Positions 34,939 to 45,291 of a DNA stretch of 64,000 bases are shown here, piece by piece (positions within the stretch are counted from its first letter, which is position 1; every line of letters begins with the position of its first letter). The notes below the pieces were generated by a model that saw only the letters and a list, made by a program, of their open reading frames with translations, made no database searches and had not been told where the DNA came from. The position numbers were made by a program, and so were the translations under genes. The DNA comes from Schistosoma haematobium (taxonomy: Eukaryota; Platyhelminthes; Trematoda; Strigeidida; Schistosomatidae), in assembly GCF_000699445.3 (NCBI RefSeq), contig NC_067200.1:18279003-18343002 (forward strand), in the 5' to 3' direction.

Positions 34939-36013
34939 AATGACGTAAGCAAACCAACACGATACACAACAGTTGCCTTGGCCATCACGTAACATAGGCC
35001 TTTACACTACTGCGTTAATTGGCGTGTACAGGCTGCCTCGATCATTAGGTTTTCTCGTCTGATGACCGCAAGCTTCAGAAAGCGAGGTGACTTAAATGAG
35101 GCTCCTATGGCCTGATACGGCTCGAAAAACGAAGTCTACAGTCATACCAGATGTTAAGGAAGCCGATCTAGATCGGTAAGGAGATAGCAAAATGACCGAC
35201 ACTCGAGGTTTAGTACACGGCGATCACGGTCACGACGATGGAACACGCCTCGTAGGCAAGTCACCTTCAGCGACCTACCAACACAGAACGGAGCAACACA
35301 ATTTCAACAACGATCTGCTTAAAAACCAGAAAACCGATGTCACTGTAGCGGAGCACCAGATAATGACGCAAACTATCAAGTGCCACTACAGCAACGTAGG
35401 AGGACTAATGGTTGAGCAGGAAGAAATCGGGAACATCTTCTCTTGGTTTGACCTTCAGTTCATAGTTACTTACTTATTTACTTACTTACGCCTGTTACTC
35501 CCAATGGAGCATAGGCCGCCGACCAGCATTCTCCAACCCACTCTGTCCTGGGCCTTCTTTTCTAGTTCCATCCAATTCTTGTTCATTTTTCTCATGTCTA
35601 TTTCCATTTCTCGGCGTAATGTGTTCTTTGGTCGTCCTCTTTTCCTTCGGCCTTGAGGATTCCATGTGAGGGCTTGTCTTGTAACGCAGTTGGGTGCTTT
35701 CCTCAATGTGTGTCCTATCCACTTCCAGCGCTTCTTCCTGATTTCTTCCTCCGCTGGGATCTGGTTTGTTCTCTCCCACATTACGTTGTTGCTAATAGTG
35801 TCCGGCCAACGGATTCAGTTCATAGTCCCGACTGAAATATGGCCATCGTGTGAAATCACAGATGAAAAATCGAGATTGCAGGGCGTAATACTTTTACGAT
35901 ACGATACGGTACACAAAAGGATAGATGGAATGAGAATATATCTTAACAGTCCCTTCAAATCCGCAACATCAAACAGCATCGAATTAGCAGAACTTATGGA
36001 ATCATTCTGATAC
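34939..36013 (+). mobile_element. CR1-like LINE 5' fragment with endonuclease domain, interrupted
   Basis: An ATG frame from 35192 reads into IKCHYSNVGGLMVEQEEIGN and FDLQFIV, is broken at 35467-35813 by an inserted RTE fragment, and continues in the same frame after it (PTEIWPSCEITDE, RYDTVHKRIDGMRIYL) to a stop at 36010. The pattern Y-S-N...E-I-W...I-T-D...R-Y-D fits the N-terminal half of a CR1/Perere-type apurinic endonuclease (inference from motif order). Its left edge coincides with the end of palindrome-arm similarity at 34938, so this fragment sits exactly at the joint between amplified units. Confidence 0.6.
35467..35813 (-). mobile_element. Short 5'-truncated RTE LINE nested in CR1 fragment
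   Basis: About 345 bp of RTE 3' end ([16 protein letters not shown] to SIGSNRRK plus an AAGT tail) inserted into the CR1-like frame. Perfect 13-bp target duplications TTCAGTTCATAGT flank it at 35454-35466 and 35814-35826. Confidence 0.92.
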
Positions 36014-36480
36014 TGCTTCAATGAAAATATTGTACAACTATGAGTGTCATAACTAACATATCTCTGTTAAATTAGATACATGTCTGTTTACACAAATATG
36101 ACGATATGTGGAATATCGGTACAGTTCGGTGGGAATCATTAGTGATTAATCACATGTCTGTGTACACAAATATGAATCCGTTTGATTGTGTTACAACTAG
36201 TATTATTAACTTGCTGATCAAACAACACAGCGTATGGAGAGTAATCTGACATCGTCACTCAGTCGATGCCAGTTCAACTTCTCAATCATCACTTTACCTA
36301 TATAACCTACAAACAATTCAACAAAACTTGTATTCATTTGTTTGTTGTATGAGATTGATTTGTCAGACATTTGTCACAATATTCACTGTTGCTTTCTAAC
36401 TTCATCAATATATGTCAAATGAATGAAAATTTACGTATCAGTGTAATTGACAATGTGATTAGTATCGATATCGATCTGGT
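36014..36480. other. Flank between CR1 fragment and palindrome 1
   Basis: No gene seen. The counterpart at 48601-48981 is part of the longer palindrome 2, whose right arm continues outward to about 60274. Confidence 0.5.
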
Positions 36481-38635
36481 CACCAATGTGAACACCATGT
36501 AGCACAGATAACATGTTGAGTAGATTTATTCGGTAATGATTGACTAGTTGATAAGCAGTTTGATGAAATAATCAAGTATTGAATGACACTACGAATTAAA
36601 TGCATTGCAACATGTAATGAACGGAATTCGGGTGCAAGACTATAAGCAATTATGATCGTTTGGTTATAACAGTTTGTTTAGTCAAAATTGGTTGATAAAG
36701 TGTATTGCATAGTGAAGGATATCGGATGGCCTCAACTACTATATAATCGGATTTTTGTATATGACCGAATTTGCCACTTGTTACTTCAGAACATTCAAGT
36801 AACTTTCACCTTATTTGGTAGACAACATCAAAACACAAATTATATATCTCCTAACTTTTCAAGTTATCTATTCTTGTGCGCATGTGCATGTTGAGCAATT
36901 ACACAACAATGTGTCCTTCCTAATTCCCTATGATTAAACCGAGAATAGGAGAAGAGCACACGTAATATAAACGTTGGCACGTTCAATAACTGTCCAATAC
37001 ATTATATTCCCGAATACGGAACAGAAATAGCAGTGTTCATTTGTCCAAAAATTACATTCGTTTATATTAACCGGATTTTTGGAATGGTTGAAAGCAATCT
37101 CAGCCTCAAAATATGTTGAGGTGAACACGAACGGTCTGCAATGATCTGTGCAGCAGTTTCATCGAATTCGAAACTATTCACAACAAGTCACAACAATTTG
37201 TGTTCTGGATCCAGCCAAAACAAAAAGATTAATGTACGACAGTTGTGACACGTTCCATGCAAGGTTTCTGTATGAAACTGTACAATATCAGCTGCACAAA
37301 TATTCAACGGTTATAGTCAGAAATGACTTACTGTACAACACTAAACAAAGGAAAACTGATATTCAAATTGACGAGAGAACTGAAGATATTCTCGATGGTG
37401 GAATCATGTTCAACTATCATCCAGTTAGGAATTGTTGTTAAGCGATCAGGTGGTGTGTGCTACTGATGCTAAGATATATATATATATATATATATAAGTA
37501 GTATCACTAATGGAAAGTGAAATATTTGGCGGCAGTGGGTTAAAAAGATCGAAGAAAATCGAACAAGAACAGACAATGGTTGGTGTGGAAATGAAAGAAT
37601 AATGAAGTGTGAGACGATTGATTAATATTTTACAAATGAAGTATTTACTGTATGATTCCCAGATTTTACTAAGAAGTTCGGTAATTTCCTGTTCAAATAC
37701 ATTTGGCTGTCCCCACTTGTATTCACTTTCAATACAGAGTTACAACTTTCGACTAGGTGGGTAGAATTCGAGTTTCTTAAGCAACGAACTACACAATCAC
37801 ACACACGCAGCTACTCTCACGAAGAATATTTCACTCAAATTATATTAGGAATTTGCAAGAACCAAACCATCATGTCAAAATATATTGGCGGACATGTACA
37901 CCAGACCATTAATCAACCGCTAGTTCTATTAACATCCACGAAGAAACTGCAACTGTTATCGTTGCGTTGAACGTGTTGAAGATCTGACTTGAAGAAATTT
38001 GAGCCTGAGGTTCTTTTATAATCAAAAGAGCGCTCATCAACCATCAGTAAATCGACTGATCGACCGACTGACCGACTAACCGACTGACCGATAAGCAAAC
38101 AAAAACAGCTACGCCTACTCAACACTGACATTAAGTGCACAAATATGTGAATGTGAATTGCTGAGAAAATAATTCACTGAAGGTCCCACACGAAGTCTGC
38201 ACACTTCCAGTCAGTTAGTATAGTTGGTGAGGTTTAGAGGAAGAATGTTGAGCACGACATTTCAAAGAATGTATGGAAACAATAACAAGAACAACAACAA
38301 CAACACAGTCATGTGAATCAAACTAAGACATAATCAACCTCCTGATGAATGACATATTCCGGCTTCGAATCTCAATGCGATCTATCGGTTACATGAGACA
38401 GTGTAGACACATACTAGTCAAGTATCAGATAAGGAGCGAATAACTGACTCCTAATTTCACTAACACTACAATGATCAACACCCGTAAATTACCCCACACA
38501 TATTAACTCATAGAACACAGATTGAGCAGAGTAGTTCATTAGGTCATTTATTTATTCAGAATGTCTTAACATAATTGCATATGGATTCATCGATACATTA
38601 TGTACACACATGGGAATGATACGAGCTGATACTAT

Positions 38636-40070
38636 TCAAATATTGGATTTCACAAAGTTCAACATTCTAGCCACACTAGCATACTCAACAAGAACATCCA
38701 GACGGTTTGAGAGTGTGACACCATGTGATACGACGCCGAGGACTGGACCTTGCGGGGATGGAAGGAGAGGTCCGCCACTGTCACCTGGGGCGGTTATTTG
38801 TCCGAACACTACCTCCGCTTGGACACAAATAGGATTTCCAGTGGTGGAATGTTTGCATTCCATCACAGTCGCTCGACCTGCGTGAAACAAAGAAAGAAGA
38901 AAACAGACAGGTGAATCTCAAAAATATCAAATGACAGTAATAGTTCACATTTAAGTGATGTGGAGAATAAATAATGCCTATGTAATCTCACTAATCGATG
39001 TGTACTATATTTGTCAATCGAAACACAATCCATCTCACCGCTGCTAAAATATCAAAGCTTGCTTTGTATACAACACAATTCTATCGTTTGCACAAATGTC
39101 TCGTCATTCGTCACCCGTCAAAGCGATCACTCATTCCATTCCACACGATCAATGGACGAGGAGGTGACAGTGTGGGAACAAGTAATTGTAAGTAAACTGT
39201 CACAGTCAAATCAGACACAGTGATAACAACTACCTAACATAACCACCAGATCAGACAGACAGACAGACAGACAGACGGAGCTATGTTGTCTGTCCAACAT
39301 CAAATCACTCACTTACACACACACTCACTCACTCACTCACTCCCTCACTCACTCACACACCCACTCAATCAATCACTCACCTTTCTTTAAAATCCCACCA
39401 TTTCTGCGTGACGGATCACGGTCGTTATCATCCCTTCCATAACCAACAATGAAAACCGGAGTTCCAGGTGCCGGTATATCCGTTGGCTGTGGCAGACTGA
39501 GCACCTTGATTCCGGTCTGTAAGTTGACCATTTCAGCGAGCAATACAATTGCAATATCGAATCCACTGAGTGTCTGTTTGACTCGTCTCCTCTGTCGTGA
39601 CGACGCACAAGATGGCATGTATTCTGGTGCTACCACCACTCCAGACGGTCGGTGATGGATGCCTTGTTGGTCACCATTCCTCAGTGTGAGAAATGAAACC
39701 TGAAATAGACAAAGTATATCGACATTAGATCTATACAAAACAACTGCGCACACACACTGACACACACACACACACACTCACACACTGTGAAATTAATCGA
39801 GTACATTGAGCAACAATGTTGTTCAGTGTGATCTCTTACCCGAACGACTGGCATCGGTGAGCAAACACAATGACCAGCTGTGAGCACTGCCTTTGTTGAC
39901 ACTAGTGAGCCTGTACACATTGTCTTCTTTGTCGTCAAAAGTGCGATGAATGGGAATTCAGTGCGTTGTTGCACAGCTTCACCTTTACGTACCAACCACG
40001 ATGACACACCTTCAAATGTTAGGCAGTAGGTGAATAGCGTCACCATCAGAAACGTTTGTCCGTTCAACAT
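38636..40070 (-). CDS. Cercarial-elastase-type serine protease, palindrome 1 left arm
   Basis: Exon 1 39840-40070, exon 2 39381-39699, exon 3 38636-38877; introns of 140 and 503 bp with GT/AG ends; product 263 residues. Residues 1-20 are a hydrophobic signal segment; cleavage before Val27 in SSWLVRKG would give a mature S1A N-terminus. The triad is His67 (LTAGHC), Asp125 (SGFDIA) and Ser217 (GDSGGP); Cys52-Cys68 is the His-loop disulfide. Position 191 is Ala and 189 is Ile in chymotrypsin numbering, giving a hydrophobic, disulfide-poor S1 pocket. Schistosome cercariae secrete this enzyme class from acetabular glands to cut dermal matrix (family knowledge). The in-frame extension upstream of Met1 begins at GTG, not ATG, so the start is at 40070. 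An AATAAA lies about 70 bp after the stop. Head-to-head partner: 43857-45291. Confidence 0.93.
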
Positions 40071-40124
40071 GACTATGTAACCGTTGTAATCAACCACCTA
40101 CCTACAATCTTGCAACACATTCAA

Positions 40125-40133
40125 CTATTTATA
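40125..40133 (-). promoter_or_regulatory. TATA box, left-arm gene of palindrome 1
   Basis: TATAAATAG on the minus strand, 55 bp before the ATG, followed by TTGAATGTGTTGCAAGATTG. This block is shared with the pseudogenes and, in changed form, with the divergent gene at 32.5 kb. Confidence 0.75.
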
Positions 40134-40575
40134 TGCGCAATTATTTCGTGACTTTGAGTGCATGTGTGTCATTGCATTGTGGGGAAACCGACTTGCACTC
40201 CATTTAACCCACAGGTTGTAGTAACGAGTTTACTTAGTAATCATGACACACCTCATTCTGTTTGAAAGTGCAGAATGCGCATGTGTTTTGTGTGTGAATG
40301 TTTGTGGTTGTGAGATTGTTGTCGGACAACTCAGTGCATTATCTTATCACATATAGGAGACTACTTCCGGAACATGAAAACATGGCTCATCTGTCTCACA
40401 TCAGCCTATCTAGTTCAATCTGGATTTGAGAAATGAAAGCACACATTTGAGCTGATGTTCGAATTAGCTAAAGTCTTTCCATCTTTGTTCTACTGTATGT
40501 TTGTCAGCAGATATTTGTTCGATTAAGAAACATTAATTAGAAGCATTCAAATATTTTCGTGTGAAACTCAGTCAT

Positions 40576-40683
40576 CCGACATTCACCTTCAGAAATCCAA
40601 CTCTCACTCCTTTCTAAACACCTGGATATTTGTTGAAAAGGAGCTGAACGATAGAAATATAAGAGCAGAACATCAGACCACTA
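40576..40683. other. Palindrome 1 spacer (loop)
   Basis: 108 unique bases between perfect 31-bp inverted ends at 40545-40575 and 40684-40714. This is the true symmetry centre; the LINE lies to one side of it. Confidence 0.9.
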
Positions 40684-40714
40684 ATGACTGAGTTTCACAC
40701 GAAAATATTTGAAT

Positions 40715-40840
40715 TACTTACTTACTTACTTACTTACCTAATTACTTACTTACTTACTTACTTACTTACCTACTTACTTACTTACTTACTTACTTACCTA
40801 ATTACTTACTTACTTACTTACTTACTTGCTTACTTACTTG

Positions 40841-40873
<33 letters not shown>

Positions 40874-43378
40874 GCCTGTTACTCCCAATGGAGCATAGGC
40901 CGCCGACCAGCATTCTCCAACCCACTCTGTCCTGGGCCTTCTTTTCTAGTTCCATCCAATTCTTGTTCATTTTTCTCATGTCTATTTCCATTTCTCGGCG
41001 TAATGTGTTCTTTGGTCGTCCTCTTTTCCTTCGGCCTTGAGGATTCCATGTGAGGGCTTGTCTTGTAACGCAGTTGGGTGCTTTCCTCAATGTGTGTCCT
41101 ATCCACTTCCAGCGCTTCTTCCTGATTTCTTCCTCCGCTGGGATCTGGTTTGTTCTCTCCCACATTACGTTGTTGCTAATAGTGTCCGGCCAATGGATCT
41201 GAAGTATTTTGCGTAGACAATTGTTAATAAACACCTGTATTTTCTGGATGATGGCTTTCGTAGTTCTCCAGGTTTCTGCCCCATATAGTAGAACTGTCTT
41301 GACATTTGTATTGAAAATCCTGACCTTGGTGTTGGTTGACAGTTGCTTTGAGTTCCAGATGTTCCTCAGTTGTGAATATGTTGCTCTTGCTTTGCCGATC
41401 CGCGCCTTCACATCTGCATCAGATCCACCCTGTTCATCAATGATGCTGCCCAAATACGTAAAGGTTTTTACATCTTCCAAATCTTCTCCGTCAATTGTGA
41501 TTGGATTGGTGCATTCTGTGTTGTATCGGAGAATCCTGCTTTTCCCTTTGTGTATATTGAGACCTATTGCTGCTGAGGCTGCTGACACACTGTTCGTCTT
41601 CTCCTGCATCTGTTGTTGCGTTTGGGATAGAAGGGCCAGATCGTCTGCGAAGTCTAGATCATCCAACTGCATCTTAGATGTCCATTGTATCCCGCGTTTC
41701 CCTTCAGACGTTGACGTCTTCATGATCCAGTCGATCACCAGGAGAAAGAGAAAGGGTGAGAGTAGGCAACCTTGCCTAACACCGGTCTTCACTTCGAACG
41801 ACTTTGTCAACTGTCCTCCATGCACAATTTTGCAGTGTAATCCATCATATGAGTTCTGTATGATATTGACTATCTTCTGAGGCACGCCGTAGTGTCGAAG
41901 AAGTTTCCATAGTGTTGTTCTGTCCACGCCATCAAATGCCTTTTCGTAGTCAATGAAGTTGATGTAGAGTGATGAATTCCATTCAATTGATTGTTCCAAA
42001 ATGATCCGTAGAGTTGCGATTTGGTCTGTACACGATCTATCCTTACGGAATCCTGCCTGTTGGTCACGAAGTTGGGCGTCTACGCAGTCCTTCATCCTGT
42101 TTAACAATACCCTGTTGAAGACTTTTCCCGGTATTGAGAGAAGAGTGATGCCCCTGTAGTTATCACACTTGCTGAGATCGCCTTTCTTCGGTATTTTGAT
42201 CAGAAGTCCTTCTTTCCAGTCTGTTGGTACTTGTTCCTCATCCCAAATCTTATTGAAGAGAATGTGGAGTATCCTTGCAGTTGCCGCTACGTCTGCTTTT
42301 AGTGCCTCTGCTGGGATGTTGTCCGGTCCTGCTGCTTTGCCACTCTTGATTTGTCTGATGGCCATGCTGATTTCTTCGATTGTTGGTGGGCTAACATTGA
42401 TTGGGAGGTCCGTGGGTGCTGCTTCGATGTTGGGTAGGTTCAGTGGAGCTGGTCGATTCAAGAGTTCTTTGAAGTGTTCTATCCACCTGTTTTGTTGCTC
42501 TTCAGTGTTGATGATTACCTTGTCTTCTTTGCTTTTCACTGGTCGTTCTGGTTTGCGGCGATTTCCAGCGAGTTTCTTTGTCGTGTCATACAATTGTCCC
42601 ATGTTTCCTTCTCTTGCAGCCTTTTCCGCCGTCGTTGCTAAATCTTCCACATATTTGCGTTTGTCGGTTCTGATGCTCCTCTTCACCTGTTTGTTTACTT
42701 CTGTGTATTCAGCTTGTGCCTTGGCTTTTTCTGCTCTTGTTCGGCTGGTATTGATTGCTGACTTCTTGTTCCTCCTTTCTTGAATATTATCCAGTGTATC
42801 AACAGTGATCCATTCCTTGTGATGGTGCTTCTTATGACCCAGGACCTCATGATATGTTGAAGTGATTGACTCTTTGATCCCCTTCCAGTTGCTCTCCACA
42901 GTAGTTCCTTCTCCATTGAGTAGATCATGAAAGGCCTGGAACTTGTTGCTGAGGACTATCTTGAATTTGTTGAGTTTGTTAGTATCCTGAAGAAAGGCCG
43001 TATTGAACTTTTGTGATATTGTCCGTCCCGTTGTCCAGTGTTTCTTGAGTTTCAATTTCATCTTGGCGACCAGCAAGTGGTGATCTGATGCTATATCAGC
43101 TCCTCTCTTGGTTCTCACGTCCTCTATAGTCCTCCTGAACGTTTTGTTGATGCAAATATGGTCGATTTGGTTTTGTGTAAAGTGATCCGGTGAAGTCCAT
43201 GTGGTTTTGTGTATGCGTTTATGTGGGAATATGGTGTCGCCTATGACCAGCTTATTGAAGGCACATAGGTTTGCAAATCTCTCACCATGTTCGTTTCTTC
43301 CTCTCAGTCCGTGTCGTCCCATGATGTCTCCATATCCAGTCTTGTCCGTTCCAACCTTGGCGTTGAAATCTCCCATCA
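40715..43378 (-). mobile_element. RTE-clade LINE, 5'-truncated, inserted in palindrome 1 right arm
   Basis: Minus-strand element with its 3' tail at the left: about 150 bp of (AAGT)n, seen as TTAC repeats at 40715-40873. The 5' end is truncated inside the endonuclease. Flanked by GAAT at 40711-40714 and 43379-43382, which is both a 4-bp duplication candidate and the arm sequence itself. The fragments at 35467 and 47972 and in the first 3.4 kb belong to the same family. Confidence 0.92.
40866..43376 (-). CDS. RTE-type endonuclease/reverse transcriptase ORF, 5'-truncated, copy 1
   Basis: Open for 836 codons. Residues 1-120 are the distal endonuclease (GDFNAKVG at 2-9, [24 protein letters not shown]), so the proximal catalytic part is missing. 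Reverse transcriptase follows: [34 protein letters not shown], motif [12 protein letters not shown], motif [14 protein letters not shown], motif [10 protein letters not shown]. The C-terminus has [21 protein letters not shown] and [11 protein letters not shown] segments. The family is RTE (SR2/SjR2-like), judged from motif order. Compared with the second copy it has three residue changes (KSKED, LNLPN, AFDGVD). No stop interrupts it, so the insertion is young, but it is unlikely to move alone. Long open frames on the opposite strand are shadows. Confidence 0.93.
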
Positions 43379-43793
43379 GAATGCTTCTAATTAATGTTTC
43401 TTAATCGAACAAATATCTGCTGACAAACATACAGTAGAACAAAGATGGAAAGACTTTAGCTAATTCGAACATCAGCTCAAATGTGTGCTTTCATTTCTCA
43501 AATCCAGATTGAACTAGATAGGCTGATGTGAGACAGATGAGCCATGTTTTCATGTTCCGGAAGTAGTCTCCTATATGTGATAAGATAATGCACTGAGTTG
43601 TCCGACAACAATCTCACAACCACAAACATTCACACACAAAACACATGCGCATTCTGCACTTTCAAACAGAATGAGGTGTGTCATGATTACTAAGTAAACT
43701 CGTTACTACAACCTGTGGGTTAAATGGAGTGCAAGTCGGTTTCCCCACAATGCAATGACACACATGCACTCAAAGTCACGAAATAATTGCGCA

Positions 43794-43802
43794 TATAAAT
43801 AG
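43794..43802 (+). promoter_or_regulatory. TATA box, right-arm gene of palindrome 1
   Basis: TATAAATAG, 54 bp upstream of the ATG. Expected transcription start is near 43824, which leaves only a short leader and supports the downstream ATG. Confidence 0.75.
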
Positions 43803-43856
43803 TTGAATGTGTTGCAAGATTGTAGGTAGGTGGTTGATTACAACGGTTACATAGTC

Positions 43857-45291
43857 ATGTTGAACGGACAAACGTTTCTGATGGTGACGCTATTCACCTA
43901 CTGCCTAACATTTGAAGGTGTGTCATCGTGGTTGGTACGTAAAGGTGAAGCTGTGCAACAACGCACTGAATTCCCATTCATCGCACTTTTGACGACAAAG
44001 AAGACAATGTGTACAGGCTCACTAGTGTCAACAAAGGCAGTGCTCACAGCTGGTCATTGTGTTTGCTCACCGATGCCAGTCGTTCGGGTAAGAGATCACA
44101 CTGAACAACATTGTTGCTCAATGTACTCGATTAATTTCACAGTGTGTGAGTGTGTGTGTGTGTGTGTCAGTGTGTGTGCGCAGTTGTTTTGTATAGATCT
44201 AATGTCGATATACTTTGTCTATTTCAGGTTTCATTTCTCACACTGAGGAATGGTGACCAACAAGGCATCCATCACCGACCGTCTGGAGTGGTGGTAGCAC
44301 CAGAATACATGCCATCTTGTGCGTCGTCACGACAGAGGAGACGAGTCAAACAGACACTCAGTGGATTCGATATTGCAATTGTATTGCTCGCTGAAATGGT
44401 CAACTTACAGACCGGAATCAAGGTGCTCAGTCTGCCACAGCCAACGGATATACCGGCACCTGGAACTCCGGTTTTCATTGTTGGTTATGGAAGGGATGAT
44501 AACGACCGTGATCCGTCACGCAGAAATGGTGGGATTTTAAAGAAAGGTGAGTGATTGATTGAGTGGGTGTGTGAGTGAGTGAGGGAGTGAGTGAGTGAGT
44601 GAGTGTGTGTGTAAGTGAGTGATTTGATGTTGGACAGACAACATAGCTCCGTCTGTCTGTCTGTCTGTCTGTCTGATCTGGTGGTTATGTTAGGTAGTTG
44701 TTATCACTGTGTCTGATTTGACTGTGACAGTTTACTTACAATTACTTGTTCCCACACTGTCACCTCCTCGTCCATTGATCGTGTGGAATGGAATGAGTGA
44801 TCGCTTTGACGGGTGACGAATGACGAGACATTTGTGCAAACGATAGAATTGTGTTGTATACAAAGCAAGCTTTGATATTTTAGCAGCGGTGAGATGGATT
44901 GTGTTTCGATTGACAAATATAGTACACATCGATTAGTGAGATTACATAGGCATTATTTATTCTCCACATCACTTAAATGTGAACTATTACTGTCATTTGA
45001 TATTTTTGAGATTCACCTGTCTGTTTTCTTCTTTCTTTGTTTCACGCAGGTCGAGCGACTGTGATGGAATGCAAACATTCCACCACTGGAAATCCTATTT
45101 GTGTCCAAGCGGAGGTAGTGTTCGGACAAATAACCGCCCCAGGTGACAGTGGCGGACCTCTCCTTCCATCCCCGCAAGGTCCAGTCCTCGGCGTCGTATC
45201 ACATGGTGTCACACTCTCAAACCGTCTGGATGTTCTTGTTGAGTATGCTAGTGTGGCTAGAATGTTGAACTTTGTGAAATCCAATATTTGA
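43857..45291 (+). CDS. Cercarial-elastase-type serine protease, palindrome 1 right arm
   Basis: Exon 1 43857-44087, exon 2 44228-44546, exon 3 45050-45291; product 263 residues, identical to the left-arm gene, with His67, Asp125 and Ser217 in place. It is transcribed away from the palindrome centre; without the LINE its ATG would be about 1.1 kb from that of its partner, a divergent promoter arrangement. The AATAAA is at 45371-45376. Intron 2 contains the GTGAGTGAG-rich run including GGGAGTGAG that also marks the left-arm gene but not the palindrome 2 genes. Confidence 0.93.

Noticed and set aside
40715..40873. TTAC direct-repeat array as a CRISPR-like or satellite array.
   Set aside because: It is the short-tandem 3' tail of the RTE LINE; there are no spacers, and the same unit follows every RTE tail in the window.
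41209..42783. Open frames of 223 and 204 codons on the plus strand inside the LINE (also 53708-55282).
   Set aside because: They lie antisense to the intact reverse transcriptase frame, translate to hydrophobic low-information peptides and have no support of their own.
43830..43856. N-terminal extension of the elastase genes beginning MVDYNGYIV, and similar at 40097, 52575, 56329, 16915 and 26326.
   Set aside because: The first codon is GTG, and the predicted transcription start after the TATA box leaves no room. The ATG 27 bp downstream gives the usual 263 residues.
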